NCBI RefSeq assembly: GCF_014197615.1
Contig: NZ_JACIFY010000010.1
Span: 62,001 to 126,000, forward strand
Source of the DNA: Rhizobium esperanzae
GTDB taxonomy: Bacteria; Pseudomonadota; Alphaproteobacteria; Rhizobiales; Rhizobiaceae
Length of the DNA stretch: 64,000 nt
Direction of reading: 5' to 3'
Of this stretch, positions 9,067 through 18,119 are shown one piece after another; position 1 is the first letter of the stretch; each line of letters starts with the position of its first letter. Under the pieces are notes generated by a model. The model did no database searches. It was not told the origin of the DNA and saw nothing but the letters and a program-made list of their open reading frames with translations. Made by a program: the position numbers and the translations under genes.

Positions 9067-10248
9067 CTAAGAAATATTTACGAGGCGGTGGGCATTGCCC
9101 GGCCGGCGTGCGGGATCGACGAGCTCATGGTATAATTTCAACACATCGCGCGCCATGACGGCGGAGGAAAACACCGCTTTCACCGCCTCCGGCTTCGGCA
9201 TCGTCCTGGCGTGCCAGTCGGGTGTGCTCAGCGTTTCCGCCATGACGCGGGCGAGATCGTCGGAATTGCCGGCCTCGACCAGTGCCGCGCTGTCTGCGCC
9301 GAGCACCTCGGGAATACCGCCGACACGGCTGGCGATGATCGTCTTGCCGGCGCCGAGCCCCTCGAGCACGATATAGGGCATGGCTTCGGCACGCGAGGGA
9401 ACGACGAGGTTCTGCGCCATGGCGAAAGCTTCGTGGACACGCATCGCCGGCAGCATGCCGATGCGCTTGCCGAGGCCGCGTTCGACCATCATCTCGCGGT
9501 AGCGGTCGCGATCCGGCCCGTCGCCGATCATCAGCGCCGACAGCGGCCTGCCGAGCAGCCGTTCGGTCTTGGCGAAGGCATCGACAAACAGATCGGGACC
9601 CTTGAGGTCCCGGAGCATTCCGACATAGATGAAATGTACGGCATCCGAGCGGGTGGGGATCGGCTCGAAATCGCGCTCGCCGATGCCGTTATAGATCAGT
9701 TTGGTCTTCGTCCGCGGTTTGCCCACCTTGCGCGTATAGGTGTCGCGCTCATATTCGCAGATGAAGACCAGCGCATCGGTGAAATATTCCTGCAGGCGCT
9801 CCATCCTGAGGACGAACTGTCCCCCGAGCGAGGAGCGCGAATAATGCAGGCTTCCGCCATGCGCGGTATAGAGGCGGGCTACGCGATACCTGTTCACCCG
9901 CAGGGCTGAGCCGGCAAGTCGCGCGAGCACGCCGCCCTTGGCGCCGTGTCCGTGCAGCACATCCGGCCGCAAACTTTTGATTTTCTTATACGTATCCCAC
10001 ATCGTCGCAATGTCGGACGGGCTGATCGAGCGCCGGATCGGCACGCGTGTCAGGCCGAGCGAGAGATAGGGACGGATATCGTCGAACAGGCTGTCCTCAT
10101 ATTCGCCGCCGGTCGAGCTGTCGCAGAGGATGCCGATGTCGTGACCGGCCTTGCTGTGCTCCTCGACGAGATCGCGGACATGGCGGAAGATCCCGCCGAC
10201 CGGCGACCTGAAGCAATGGAGGATGCGGAGCGGCGGCTGTTCTGTCAT
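9067..10248 (-). CDS. Glycosyltransferase, GT4 family (GT-B fold)
   Basis: A 393-residue cytoplasmic glycosyltransferase. The N-terminal half holds an acceptor domain with G-G-I-F-R-H-V-R-D-L and H-G-H-G-A-K-G-G-V-L; the C-terminal half has I-Y-V-G-M-L-R-D-L-K-G-P-D-L and the nucleotide-sugar signature E-A-M-P-Y-I-V-L-E-G-L-G-A-G-K. This E-x7-E pattern is the GT4 catalytic/donor motif. It starts three bases after the stop of the export gene and belongs to the same leftward operon. The sugar transferred is not predictable. Confidence 0.88.
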   Translation of the reverse strand: MTEQPPLRILHCFRSPVGGIFRHVRDLVEEHSKAGHDIGILCDSSTGGEYEDSLFDDIRPYLSLGLTRVPIRRSISPSDIATMWDTYKKIKSLRPDVLHGHGAKGGVLARLAGSALRVNRYRVARLYTAHGGSLHYSRSSLGGQFVLRMERLQEYFTDALVFICEYERDTYTRKVGKPRTKTKLIYNGIGERDFEPIPTRSDAVHFIYVGMLRDLKGPDLFVDAFAKTERLLGRPLSALMIGDGPDRDRYREMMVERGLGKRIGMLPAMRVHEAFAMAQNLVVPSRAEAMPYIVLEGLGAGKTIIASRVGGIPEVLGADSAALVEAGNSDDLARVMAETLSTPDWHARTMPKPEAVKAVFSSAVMARDVLKLYHELVDPARRPGNAHRLVNIS

Positions 10249-10251
10249 CGC

Positions 10252-10827
10252 TCAGAAGAGCCGTTCGCGGACGTAGATCGTGTCGCCGGCGATGATCGGC
10301 CCCGATATGTTGATGCGGCCGGTCAGCACCTGTCCGTTGATCTTGCGGGTAACGTCGACCATGTTCTGGTTGGCGCGATTGGTAAAGCCGCCGGCAACGG
10401 CAATGGCATTCTGCACCGTCATGCCGGGAACATAGGCATACTGGCCGGGCTGGCCGACTTCACCCATGAGGAAGATTGAACGGTAGCGATCGACATCGAT
10501 GGTGACGTCGGGATCGCGAAGATAGCCCTGCTTGAGTTTCTGGGCGATCTGCCCGGAGAGTTGCTGCAAGGTCCGGCCGCGGGCAGGGACCTGGCCGATG
10601 AGCGGGAAGGCGATATAGCCGGCCTGATCCACCGTATAGGTGTTGGTCAGGCTCTGCTGGTCGAAAACGGTTACACGCAACCGATCGCCGCTGTCGAGCG
10701 TATAGGGCTGGATGGTCGCCTCGTTAAAGGCCTTCGGCGCCGGCTTATACGTCGTGCAGCCGCCCAATGCCGCCGTCATGGCAGCAAGGCTCAGGGCCAG
10801 AAGAATCTTGGGCTGGACGACAGACAT
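10252..10827 (-). CDS. Polysaccharide export lipoprotein (Wza/ExoF/GumB family)
   Basis: A 191-residue outer-membrane export protein. A signal peptide ends in a lipobox-like L-G-G-C (cysteine about residue 24), followed by the Poly_export domain (L-D-S-G-D-R-L-R-V-T-V-F-D, residues about 43-125) and a SLBB-like segment with G-E-V-G-Q-P-G-Q-Y. Short proteins of this type form the periplasmic/outer-membrane channel for capsule or exopolysaccharide. It is the first gene of the leftward operon and is divergent from the Wzc-like gene at 11018, a frequent arrangement for export pairs. Confidence 0.88.
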   Translation of the reverse strand: MSVVQPKILLALSLAAMTAALGGCTTYKPAPKAFNEATIQPYTLDSGDRLRVTVFDQQSLTNTYTVDQAGYIAFPLIGQVPARGRTLQQLSGQIAQKLKQGYLRDPDVTIDVDRYRSIFLMGEVGQPGQYAYVPGMTVQNAIAVAGGFTNRANQNMVDVTRKINGQVLTGRINISGPIIAGDTIYVRERLF

Positions 10828-11017
10828 CCGTTCGTGCTCACAGAAAATGAACTTGGTAGAGCCGTTATCGATCCGTTAGGGTTAATGCCGGGTAAATACC
10901 GCTTGCAATTTCCCGCGTTCCTTCACCGGAGTTGCTCATTACTCTGTGAGATTGCCATTAACCGTTGAGTTACCATGGTCGTTTACGCTTGCGGCACCTT
11001 TGTTGTGGAGTAAGAGC

Positions 11018-13186
11018 ATGTCCGGCGTAGTGCGTGATCAGGATGTGGACATCGACCTCGGCCAGTTGGTCCGCGCTGTCTGGGCGCGGCGGCTCAGGAT
11101 TTTGACGATTACTCTCGTAGGGGCGGGCGTCGCCTTTGCCGGCGCCAAGATCATGTCGCCGCAATATCGCAGTGAAACCCGCGTCCTGATCGAACCGCGT
11201 GCGCCGGCCTTTGCCAGCACCCAGCAGGTCAACGACGCCGGCGCCGGTCCGCTGATGGATGAACTGAATATCGCCAGCCAGGTGCAATTGCTGCAATCGG
11301 CCGATCTTCTCAAGAAGGTCATCAACGATCTGAAGCTCTACAATCTGCCGGAATTCGACGACGCCGCCAACGGCTCGGCGATGGCCAGCATCCTGGTGAA
11401 GCTGCATCTGAAGAAGAATCCGCTGGAAAATCCGCCGGAAGAGCGGGTGATCGACGCCTTCGTCGAACGCCTGCAGGTCTACCAGGTGCCGGGTTCGCGC
11501 GTCATCGGCATCAGTTTCACCTCGAAGGACCCGAAGCTCGCCGCCGCCATTCCGAACGCCATGGCGAATGTCTATCTGTCGACGCAGAGCGGCGCCAAGC
11601 TCGATTCCAATTCCGAAGCGACGCGCTGGCTGGAGCCGGAGATCGAGGGCCTGCGCCGCAAGGTCAGCGAAGCCGAGAAGAAGGTCGCCGAATATAGAAC
11701 CACGCACGGGCTGCTGCAGACGAACGGCACGACCACCTTTCCGGCCCAGCAGCTGAACGATATCTCCGCCGAGCTGACCCGCGTGCGCGGCGACAAGGCC
11801 AATGCCGAGGCGAGGGCGCAGGCTGTGCGCAATGCGCTGTCTTCGGGCGAGGCCTCCGATACGCTGCCCGACATCATGTCGTCCCAGGCGATCCAGCGGC
11901 TGAAGGCGACGGAATCCGGCCTGCAGTCGCAAATATCCGATCTGCAGACCAGTCTCCTCAACAGTCATCCGCGGCTGAAAAGCCTGCGTGCCCAGCTTGC
12001 CGATATCCGGGGCCAGATCCGCCAGGAGACGCAGAAGATCCTGGCGAGCATCGAGAATGAATCCAAGGTCGCGGATCTGCGCGCCAGCGAACTCGAGCGC
12101 CAGTCGGTCACGGTGCAGGCCAACAGCGCCCGCGCCGGCGAAGACGAGGTCGGTCTCAATGCGCTGGAGCGCGAGGCCACCGCCCAGCGCCAGCTGCTCG
12201 AAACCTATCTGGTGCGCTACCGCGAGGCCGCGTCCCGCGCCGACAGCAATTCGAGCCCGGCGGATGCCCGGATCGTTTCCAAGGCGATCGAGCCGGTCGA
12301 TCCCTATTTCCCGAAGGTGGTGCCGATCGTCGTTGTCGCCGCCGTCGCGACGCTGATCATGAGCGCCATTATCACCATGCTCGCCGAACTTTTCAGCGGC
12401 CGGGCGCTCCGCCCCGTTGCTGCGTCTCCTGAAACAATCGAGGCGGAAGAGGTCGTCGAGGAGAAGGATGTCCCGCAGGCCGCGCCGATCGCAGCCATCG
12501 CCAGAAAGCCCGTCCAGCCGAGTATGCTTGCCGTGGTCGCTGACGAAGAGGATACGGTCGAGGATGTGACGGTTGCTGATGAGGCGACCGTGGACGACAA
12601 CGAATTCTCCGTCGCCTCGGTTGCGGACTATCTCAGCGACAGCCGCGCGCCGCTGGCCATCGCGATATCTCCGACCGGTGATGACGGTTCGGCGGCGACA
12701 GTCTCGCTGACCCGCATGCTCGCCGATGCCGGCCGCCGCGTCATTCTGATCGACATGACCGGTTCCGGTTACCCCACGGAACTGATGGCCGAGGATCAGG
12801 CCGCTCCTGGCGTCACCGATCTGCTGTGCGGCGAGGCCGCCTTCGGCGACACCATCCACGGCGACCGCCTTTCCGATGCCCATCTCATCCCGCAGGGTCA
12901 GAGCGACGTGCGCCGCGCCATGCGCGGTGTCGACCGGCTGTCGCTGCTGCTCGATGCGCTCGCCGCCGCCTATGACCTCGTGGTGGTCGAATGCGGTTCG
13001 GCCGATGTCGCCGGCGTCTCGCGGCTGACGCGCAGCCGGGATGTCGAAATCATCCTCTCGCTGCCTGCGCTAGAGGAGACCATTTTCGTGGCGCTGATGA
13101 CGGAATTTCAGGCGGCGGGCTACGAACGCGTCGTGCTGATGTCTGGCGGCGACGGGGCCGAGCAGATGCTCGGCCAGGCGGCCTAA
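11018..13186 (+). CDS. Wzc/GumC/ExoP-like polysaccharide co-polymerase with degenerate kinase domain
   Basis: A 722-residue inner-membrane chain-length/export protein. The Wzz domain begins with D-L-G-Q-L-V-R-A-V-W and a membrane helix (about residues 25-45), then a long periplasmic coiled-coil region (190-420) and a second membrane helix near 450. A cytoplasmic tail of about 270 residues contains a BY-kinase-like fold: Walker A' is recognisable (R-R-V-I-L-I-D-M), but the P-loop around residue 550 reads S-P-T-G-D-D-G-S-A-A-T and lacks the G-K-S/T lysine. There is no terminal tyrosine cluster. The tail is therefore probably non-catalytic (inference). The start at 11018 follows GGAG by 7 bases. 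Confidence 0.85.
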   Translation: MSGVVRDQDVDIDLGQLVRAVWARRLRILTITLVGAGVAFAGAKIMSPQYRSETRVLIEPRAPAFASTQQVNDAGAGPLMDELNIASQVQLLQSADLLKKVINDLKLYNLPEFDDAANGSAMASILVKLHLKKNPLENPPEERVIDAFVERLQVYQVPGSRVIGISFTSKDPKLAAAIPNAMANVYLSTQSGAKLDSNSEATRWLEPEIEGLRRKVSEAEKKVAEYRTTHGLLQTNGTTTFPAQQLNDISAELTRVRGDKANAEARAQAVRNALSSGEASDTLPDIMSSQAIQRLKATESGLQSQISDLQTSLLNSHPRLKSLRAQLADIRGQIRQETQKILASIENESKVADLRASELERQSVTVQANSARAGEDEVGLNALEREATAQRQLLETYLVRYREAASRADSNSSPADARIVSKAIEPVDPYFPKVVPIVVVAAVATLIMSAIITMLAELFSGRALRPVAASPETIEAEEVVEEKDVPQAAPIAAIARKPVQPSMLAVVADEEDTVEDVTVADEATVDDNEFSVASVADYLSDSRAPLAIAISPTGDDGSAATVSLTRMLADAGRRVILIDMTGSGYPTELMAEDQAAPGVTDLLCGEAAFGDTIHGDRLSDAHLIPQGQSDVRRAMRGVDRLSLLLDALAAAYDLVVVECGSADVAGVSRLTRSRDVEIILSLPALEETIFVALMTEFQAAGYERVVLMSGGDGAEQMLGQAA

Positions 13187-13189
13187 ACT

Positions 13190-13294
13190 AAAGCGCGTTG
13201 CGATCTTTCAGATTCGCTCCTCGCGCTTTAGGTCTTTGTTTTTACGCATGTCGTTATCGTAAAACCGCGGGCCACTTTTGCGCGACATGCTCTA
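13190..13294 (-). repeat. Rhizobial intergenic palindromic repeat (RIME-like), copy 2, interrupted by IS481-type element
   Basis: Read on the minus strand this repeats the organisation of the sequence at 2091-2220 (GAGCAtg...GCGGTTTT...GCGTAAAAACAAAG...AGCGaatctgaaag). Its minus-strand start, AGAGCATG, lies directly at the CTAG target (13291-13294) of the insertion sequence. Without the insertion it would begin right after the stop codon of the CelD-like gene now at 14333. Such elements often sit between convergent genes and can act as terminators (inference). Confidence 0.5.
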
Positions 13295-14332
13295 GGTGTG
13301 AGCTTCCAATAGGTTGTCCATTCGATTCGGACCGGGAAAGCTGAGGTTGTCGAAGCTTCAGTGATTCTCGGGGGACCGAATGGACATCCATATGAATGCC
13401 CGCCTCACGCCGCGCAGTCGAGCGGTAATTGCGCACCGCGTGCTGATCGAAGGACAGCGCCCGATGGCCGTCGCCGCGGCTTTCGGCGTCTGCGTGAAGA
13501 CCGTTTACAAATGGGTGAGGCGCTATCGACAGGAGGGCGAGGCCGGTCTCGATGATCGCAGTTCCCGGCCGCACCGCCTGTATCATCCGACCTCGCAGGC
13601 CACCGCCGCCCGGATCGAGACGTTACGCCGCCTGCGCATGACCGGCCAACACATCGCCAAGGAGACGGGTGTCTCACCAGCCACAGTCAGCCGCATCCTC
13701 AAGCGCCTTGGCCTGAACAAGCTCAAGGCCTTGGCTCCGGCTGAGCCAGTGCGGCGCTACGAACGCGACCAGCCCGGCGAGCTCATCCATATCGACATCA
13801 AGAAACTCGGCAAATTCAACCGGACCGGCCACCGCATTACCGGCGATCGCACCGGGCAGAGCAACAGCCGCGGCATCGGTTGGGAATACGTCCATCTGGC
13901 CATCGACGACCACTCACGCCTGGCCTATTTGGAAATATTACCCGACGAGACGCGACGCTCCTGTCTGCGCTTTCTCTTCAATGCCTTGCGCTTCTTCAAA
14001 GCCCATGGCGTCAAGGTGCAGCGCGTCATGACCGACAACGGTACAAGCTTCCGTTCCCATCGATACGCCAAGGCGCTGCGGCGGCTCAGCATCAAACACA
14101 TCCGCACCAAACCCTATACGCCAAAGACAAATGGTAAGGCCGAACACCTCGTCCAGACCGCGCTACGCGAATGGGCCTATGCCAAGGCCTACGAAACCTC
14201 GCAGCAGCGCGCCACCGACCTGCCGCTCTGGCTCCACCGTTACAATTGGCATCGCCCGCACGGCAGCCTACAATCCAAACCGCCTGTCAGTAGACTCGGT
14301 CTGATCGGGGACAACCTGTTGAGGCTCCACAT
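13295..14332 (+). mobile_element. IS481-family insertion sequence, complete, with CTAG target duplication
   Basis: About 1.04 kb flanked by CTAG on both sides (13291-13294 and 14333-14336). The ends are imperfect inverted repeats: both begin TGTG and end in AGGTTGTCC within about 23 bases. CTAG is the known preferred target of IS481 relatives. One transposase gene fills the element. The ends and single ORF look intact, so it may still be active. Confidence 0.85.
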
Positions 14333-14336
14333 CTAG
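13380..14336 (+). CDS. IS481-family transposase
   Basis: A 318-residue DDE transposase. An N-terminal helix-turn-helix (residues about 20-90, with G-V-C-V-K-T-V-Y-K-W and S-P-A-T-V-S-R-I-L) is followed by the rve integrase core: first aspartate in H-I-D-I-K-K-L-G, second in T-D-N-G-T-S-F, and glutamate in P-K-T-N-G-K-A-E-H. Length and order are normal for IS481. The stop codon TAG (14334-14336) is not inside the element; it is formed from the duplicated CTAG target. An ATG at 13392 is an alternative start. Confidence 0.93.
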   Translation: MDIHMNARLTPRSRAVIAHRVLIEGQRPMAVAAAFGVCVKTVYKWVRRYRQEGEAGLDDRSSRPHRLYHPTSQATAARIETLRRLRMTGQHIAKETGVSPATVSRILKRLGLNKLKALAPAEPVRRYERDQPGELIHIDIKKLGKFNRTGHRITGDRTGQSNSRGIGWEYVHLAIDDHSRLAYLEILPDETRRSCLRFLFNALRFFKAHGVKVQRVMTDNGTSFRSHRYAKALRRLSIKHIRTKPYTPKTNGKAEHLVQTALREWAYAKAYETSQQRATDLPLWLHRYNWHRPHGSLQSKPPVSRLGLIGDNLLRLHI

Positions 14337-15574
14337 CCGATCCGCGCCCGGATGCTCTGGGCGAATTTGTAGAGCTTGGGGCGCGCCTTGATATGCGCCT
14401 TGCCGCGGGTGACGATCCGGTGCGCCGCACCGGCAGCGACGCCCAACGGCGAGACCGGCAGCACCACGTCGTAATGCGCGGTCTCCACCGGCGCCCAGGA
14501 ACGCTTGTAGGTCTGGTCGCCGAGGCCGAAATCGAACAGCGCGATACCCTTGTCATGCAGTGCCGAGATGGTCTGCCAATAGAGGAATTCGCCGGGGCTT
14601 GTATCCGGCACCAGTTCTTCGTCGATCGCGCCGAACTGGCAGATGATGTGGTCACCCTTGCGTGAAATCCCTGAAATCGCGGCGACGCGGCCCTGATGTT
14701 CGCCCTTGAGCCGCAGCACATGCATCTGCAGCCCAAAATATCGGTTGGAGTCATCCAGCTTGTCGATAAGGCCGTGCAGGAAGGCTTGGGTCTCCTTGTC
14801 GGCGAAGACGTCGGGCAGGCCGAGGCTGGCGAAGCGGGCGCTCTTCAGCCGGAAGAACGTATCGAGCAGGCCGTGCTGTTCTTCCGATGTCTCGGGGACA
14901 AGGTATTCGAAGCCGCCGGCCGCCTCGAGACGTTTCGACTGAACACGGAATTTCTTGCGCCGGTTCTTGGCGTTGAGTTGCTTCAGCGTCTCTTCGAAAG
15001 TGGAGAGGAACGGTAGTTGGTAGGCGTGATTCTGGTTTTGCACCATCGGCAGCCCCGCAAGCGGGCTCTGCCGCCCACGCCATTCCAGCGGAATGTTCTG
15101 CAAGAGCAGCAGATCGGCGCGGCCCTTCAGCGCCTGCTGGAGCCGGCCGGCGAAGTCGTCGGGATCAATGGTTCCACCGGTTTCGGCAAAGCCTTCCGAG
15201 AACAGGCCGGTATTGATGTTGCTATGATCGGCGGCGATGAATTTTGCGACGGCAAGCCCACGGGATTTGACGATTTCGACCGGCAGAATGAACGCTGCCT
15301 TGCCGGAATAGGTGCCTTTGAGGATCGCAAGCGGCCGCTGAAAGGCGTTCACCCAGGCGGCGCACCAGTCGTAACTCTGATGCAGCGACTGGAGATTGTC
15401 GCGCTCCAGCGCCCGCCATTCCTCCTCCAGCGGCTGCATCGCGTCGAAAACACTGATGTCGACTTCGGCCATCGCGAGTTTCATGCTCAGCTGGCGCAGG
15501 CGCGAAATGGCCGTTTGGGCCAGCGCCCCGTCCTCCGACGGCTGTTCATGAACATCGAGCTTTTGCGTCTGCAC
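14333..15574 (-). CDS. CelD/BcsL-like GNAT acetyltransferase
   Basis: A 413-residue protein of the CelD / BcsL acetyltransferase group, double-GNAT-fold proteins found in cellulose and other polysaccharide loci of rhizobia. Seen: the N-terminal W-x-x-L-E region (E-E-E-W-R-A-L-E-R), Q-S-Y-D-W-C-A-A-W, K-N-R-R-K-K-F-R-V-Q-S-K-R-L, and the second domain P-G-E-F-L-Y-W-Q-T-I with F-D-F-G-L-G-D-Q-T-Y-K-R-S-W, which is highly characteristic. The start is GTG at 15574, with GGAG 7 bases upstream. Its stop codon TAG is read from the CTAG at 14333-14336, so the adjacent insertion sequence left the protein unchanged. It probably modifies the polysaccharide or its precursor (inference). Confidence 0.75.
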   Translation of the reverse strand: MQTQKLDVHEQPSEDGALAQTAISRLRQLSMKLAMAEVDISVFDAMQPLEEEWRALERDNLQSLHQSYDWCAAWVNAFQRPLAILKGTYSGKAAFILPVEIVKSRGLAVAKFIAADHSNINTGLFSEGFAETGGTIDPDDFAGRLQQALKGRADLLLLQNIPLEWRGRQSPLAGLPMVQNQNHAYQLPFLSTFEETLKQLNAKNRRKKFRVQSKRLEAAGGFEYLVPETSEEQHGLLDTFFRLKSARFASLGLPDVFADKETQAFLHGLIDKLDDSNRYFGLQMHVLRLKGEHQGRVAAISGISRKGDHIICQFGAIDEELVPDTSPGEFLYWQTISALHDKGIALFDFGLGDQTYKRSWAPVETAHYDVVLPVSPLGVAAGAAHRIVTRGKAHIKARPKLYKFAQSIRARIG

Positions 15575-15693
15575 GGCTTTTCTCCGGTCAAGAATGCTGA
15601 ACGGGAAAGTAGGAATGCAGGACGTATATTTGGTTTACTCGCAGGCGATGGGCGAGGTTTTCCGCCGATCACGGTTATTCGGCCGTTAATGGC

Positions 15694-15903
15694 CTATTGC
15701 TGCCGCGGCCCGGCCATCCATTTGATGATCACCATTGCCGGCAGGACCCAGAGCAGGCCGGTCAGCAGGAAATAGAGCAGGTGTCCCCACCAGGGCGCGT
15801 TGCCGAGCGTTGCCACTGCGATCGTATTCGCCACCAGCGCATAGCCGAGCACGAGCACGATGATCAGGATCGTGCCGATGAATTTGCGGAGGTGGACAGG
15901 CAT
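15694..15903 (-). CDS. DUF2842 small membrane protein
   Basis: A 69-residue protein with two hydrophobic helices separated by N-A-P-W-W-G-H, followed by [14 protein letters not shown]. This matches the alphaproteobacterial DUF2842 family, whose function is unknown. It is divergent from the heme A synthase gene at 16019, an arrangement often kept in rhizobia, so the two may share a promoter region (115 bases). Confidence 0.75.
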   Translation of the reverse strand: MPVHLRKFIGTILIIVLVLGYALVANTIAVATLGNAPWWGHLLYFLLTGLLWVLPAMVIIKWMAGPRQQ

Positions 15904-16018
15904 CGGTTATCTCTCGGAAGGGACGGGACGAACCGGCGCGACGGCATGCCGCAAAGGTTCGGGGCTTGTTTTGCATGAGCCGGTGGGGCAAATCAACTGC
16001 CGGATAGAAGGAGACATC

Positions 16019-17122
16019 ATGGCCGTCGCAAACTTGACCACGGAACAGGCGATCCTGAGCGAAGTGCGCAAGCAGAACCGCGACCGCCGCGCCTTGCGCT
16101 TCTGGCTTGGTTTCGTGCTTTTGGCGCTCTTCTGTCTCGTGCTCGTCGGCGGCGCGACGCGGCTGACCAATTCCGGCCTGTCGATCACCGAATGGAAGCC
16201 GATCCACGGCGTCATCCCGCCGCTCTCGGCCGCCGAATGGGAGGAAGAATTCCGCCTCTACCAGCGTATTCCCGAATTTCAGCAATTGAACAGTTCCATG
16301 ACCGTCGACGAGTTCAAGGGCATCTTCTGGTGGGAATGGGCGCACAGGCTGATCGCCCGCGGCATCGGCGTGATCTTTGCGCTGCCGCTCCTCTATTTCT
16401 GGCTGACCGGGCGGATCGAAAAGCGCCTGCGCTGGCCGCTTCTGGGCATCCTGGCGCTTGGCGGCCTGCAGGGCTTCATCGGCTGGTGGATGGTGTCGTC
16501 AGGTCTGTCCGTGCGCACCGACGTCAGCCAATACCGGCTGGCGACGCACCTCGTCATGGCCTGCCTGATCTTTGCCGGCTGCATGTGGATCATGCGCGGC
16601 CTCTCGCCACATTCGGATGATCCGGCGCCGGCCCGCAGTTCGCGCGGTTTTGCCGCCGCGATCGCCGTTTTCGCGCTGTTCCAGATTTATCTCGGCGCCC
16701 TGGTGGCCGGGCTCGACGCCGGTTTTTCCTACAATACCTGGCCGCTGATGGACGGCGCCGTCATCCCTTCCGATCTGCTGATTCAGCAGCCCTTCTGGAT
16801 CAATGCCTTCGAGAACCCGAAGACGGTGCAGTTCATTCATCGCATCGGCGCCTATACGCTCTTCGCGCTGACCTTGATCAACATGGTGATCGCGCTTCGC
16901 GCCGCATCGTGGACCACCCATGCACGCCGCGCCGTGCTGCTCTTCTCTCTGGTGACGCTGCAGGCGGCGATCGGCATCGCCACGCTGCTGATGCAGGTGC
17001 CCCTTCACTGGGGCCTGCTGCATCAGGCCGGCGCCCTGGTGGTTTTCGGTTTCGCCGTCGCCAACTGGCGCGGCTTTTACGGCGAATACCCGCACGGCAC
17101 GATGATCGCCGAGCACGATTGA
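16019..17122 (+). CDS. ctaA: Heme A synthase (Cox15/CtaA type 2)
   Basis: A 367-residue inner-membrane enzyme that oxidises heme O to heme A for aa3-type cytochrome oxidase. Eight membrane helices are visible. Type-2 signatures include [16 protein letters not shown], the W-W-E-W-A-H-R haem-ligand histidine, Q-Y-R-L-A-T-H-L and F-I-H-R-I-G-A-Y, with L-L-H-Q-A-G-A at the end. The start at 16019 follows GAAGGAG; the frame is open from 15860, but the upstream part lacks a ribosome site and homology. Confidence 0.93.
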   Translation: MAVANLTTEQAILSEVRKQNRDRRALRFWLGFVLLALFCLVLVGGATRLTNSGLSITEWKPIHGVIPPLSAAEWEEEFRLYQRIPEFQQLNSSMTVDEFKGIFWWEWAHRLIARGIGVIFALPLLYFWLTGRIEKRLRWPLLGILALGGLQGFIGWWMVSSGLSVRTDVSQYRLATHLVMACLIFAGCMWIMRGLSPHSDDPAPARSSRGFAAAIAVFALFQIYLGALVAGLDAGFSYNTWPLMDGAVIPSDLLIQQPFWINAFENPKTVQFIHRIGAYTLFALTLINMVIALRAASWTTHARRAVLLFSLVTLQAAIGIATLLMQVPLHWGLLHQAGALVVFGFAVANWRGFYGEYPHGTMIAEHD

Positions 17123-17138
17123 GCGAAGAGCCTTCGTT

Positions 17139-17930
17139 CTACCGCAGCACCCCATCGAGCAGCGGCATGCCGATGATCGCCGCCGCGGCGATCAGAACGT
17201 AGCAGCTGATGCGGAAAGTCCGTTCCTCGGCGAGGCCGAACAGTTTCGAGCCGCCGTAGAGCCCGACCGCATAACTCGGCAGGATGACGGCGGTGAGCGC
17301 GAAGACGGCAGGCACGAACAGTCCGCCGACATAATAGCTGATGGCGCTGAAGACGGACGAAATCGAGAAATAGAGCACGACATTCGCCCTGACGCGGGTG
17401 AAGTCGCTCTTGCCGCCAAGCCAGTAGGCGACGACAGGCGGTCCGCCGAGCTGTGCCGCGCCGCTGAAAAGCCCGGCGATCAGGCCGACGCCGCTGGTGA
17501 GCGGCGCCGATGGGGCGCCGTGGTAGCGCCATCCCGATGCGAGGAGCGCGAGCAGGCTGATCGCAATGACGGTGATGCTCCAGCGCAAGAGCAGTGGATC
17601 GAGCAGCGCCAGCATCGCCGTCCCGGCCGGCACGCCGAGCGCAGCACCTGCCGCCATGACGAAAACTTCTCTCCGGTTGGCGCCGCGCCAGGCCGGCGGG
17701 ATCATTCCGAGTGACGCAATGCCGTCGATGACGAGCAGGATCGGCGAGATCAGTTTTGGACCGACGATCGCGCCGCCGAGCGGAACGAAGATCAGTGCGG
17801 CGCCGAAGCCCGAAAAGCCGCGGGCGAGCCCGGCGATGAAGGCAAACGCCATCAGCGCATAGATGCCGTGGTCGGGCGGGGCTGTGGTAAACCATGCGTG
17901 CACGCCATCGACGAGCGCATCGAGCGTCAT
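17139..17930 (-). CDS. TauE/SafE-family anion (sulfite) exporter
   Basis: A 263-residue membrane protein with about eight hydrophobic segments in two similar halves. The family motif near the start, A-G-L-A-R-G-F-S-G-F-G-A-A-L-I-F-V-P, and the second-half L-I-A-G-L-F-S-G-A-A-Q-L-G-G-P-P, mark TauE/SafE (formerly DUF81) exporters, known to move sulfite, sulfoacetate and related organosulfur anions. It is convergent with heme A synthase (16 bases apart). No sulfur gene is adjacent, so the substrate is open. Confidence 0.85.
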   Translation of the reverse strand: MTLDALVDGVHAWFTTAPPDHGIYALMAFAFIAGLARGFSGFGAALIFVPLGGAIVGPKLISPILLVIDGIASLGMIPPAWRGANRREVFVMAAGAALGVPAGTAMLALLDPLLLRWSITVIAISLLALLASGWRYHGAPSAPLTSGVGLIAGLFSGAAQLGGPPVVAYWLGGKSDFTRVRANVVLYFSISSVFSAISYYVGGLFVPAVFALTAVILPSYAVGLYGGSKLFGLAEERTFRISCYVLIAAAAIIGMPLLDGVLR

Positions 17931-18119
17931 GACATCAGGCTCCGTGATTCTGGGATCGGCGGCGGGGACGGTTTGCTCTCATAGCCCATTCGGCACCGAT
18001 GATCGAGCCGAAAGCGGTATTGCGGCCGCCGACGAGGCGAGCGGCCGCAAGGAAAATTCCTGAGGAAGAACTCGGCGCAAAGCCCGAGCGGCATCCTTAT
18101 CGATGCCGCCGCTCACGCC

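Noticed and set aside
7442-9070. 542-codon plus-strand frame
   Set aside because: Antisense shadow of the glycosylphosphotransferase, whose catalytic motifs are all on the minus strand.
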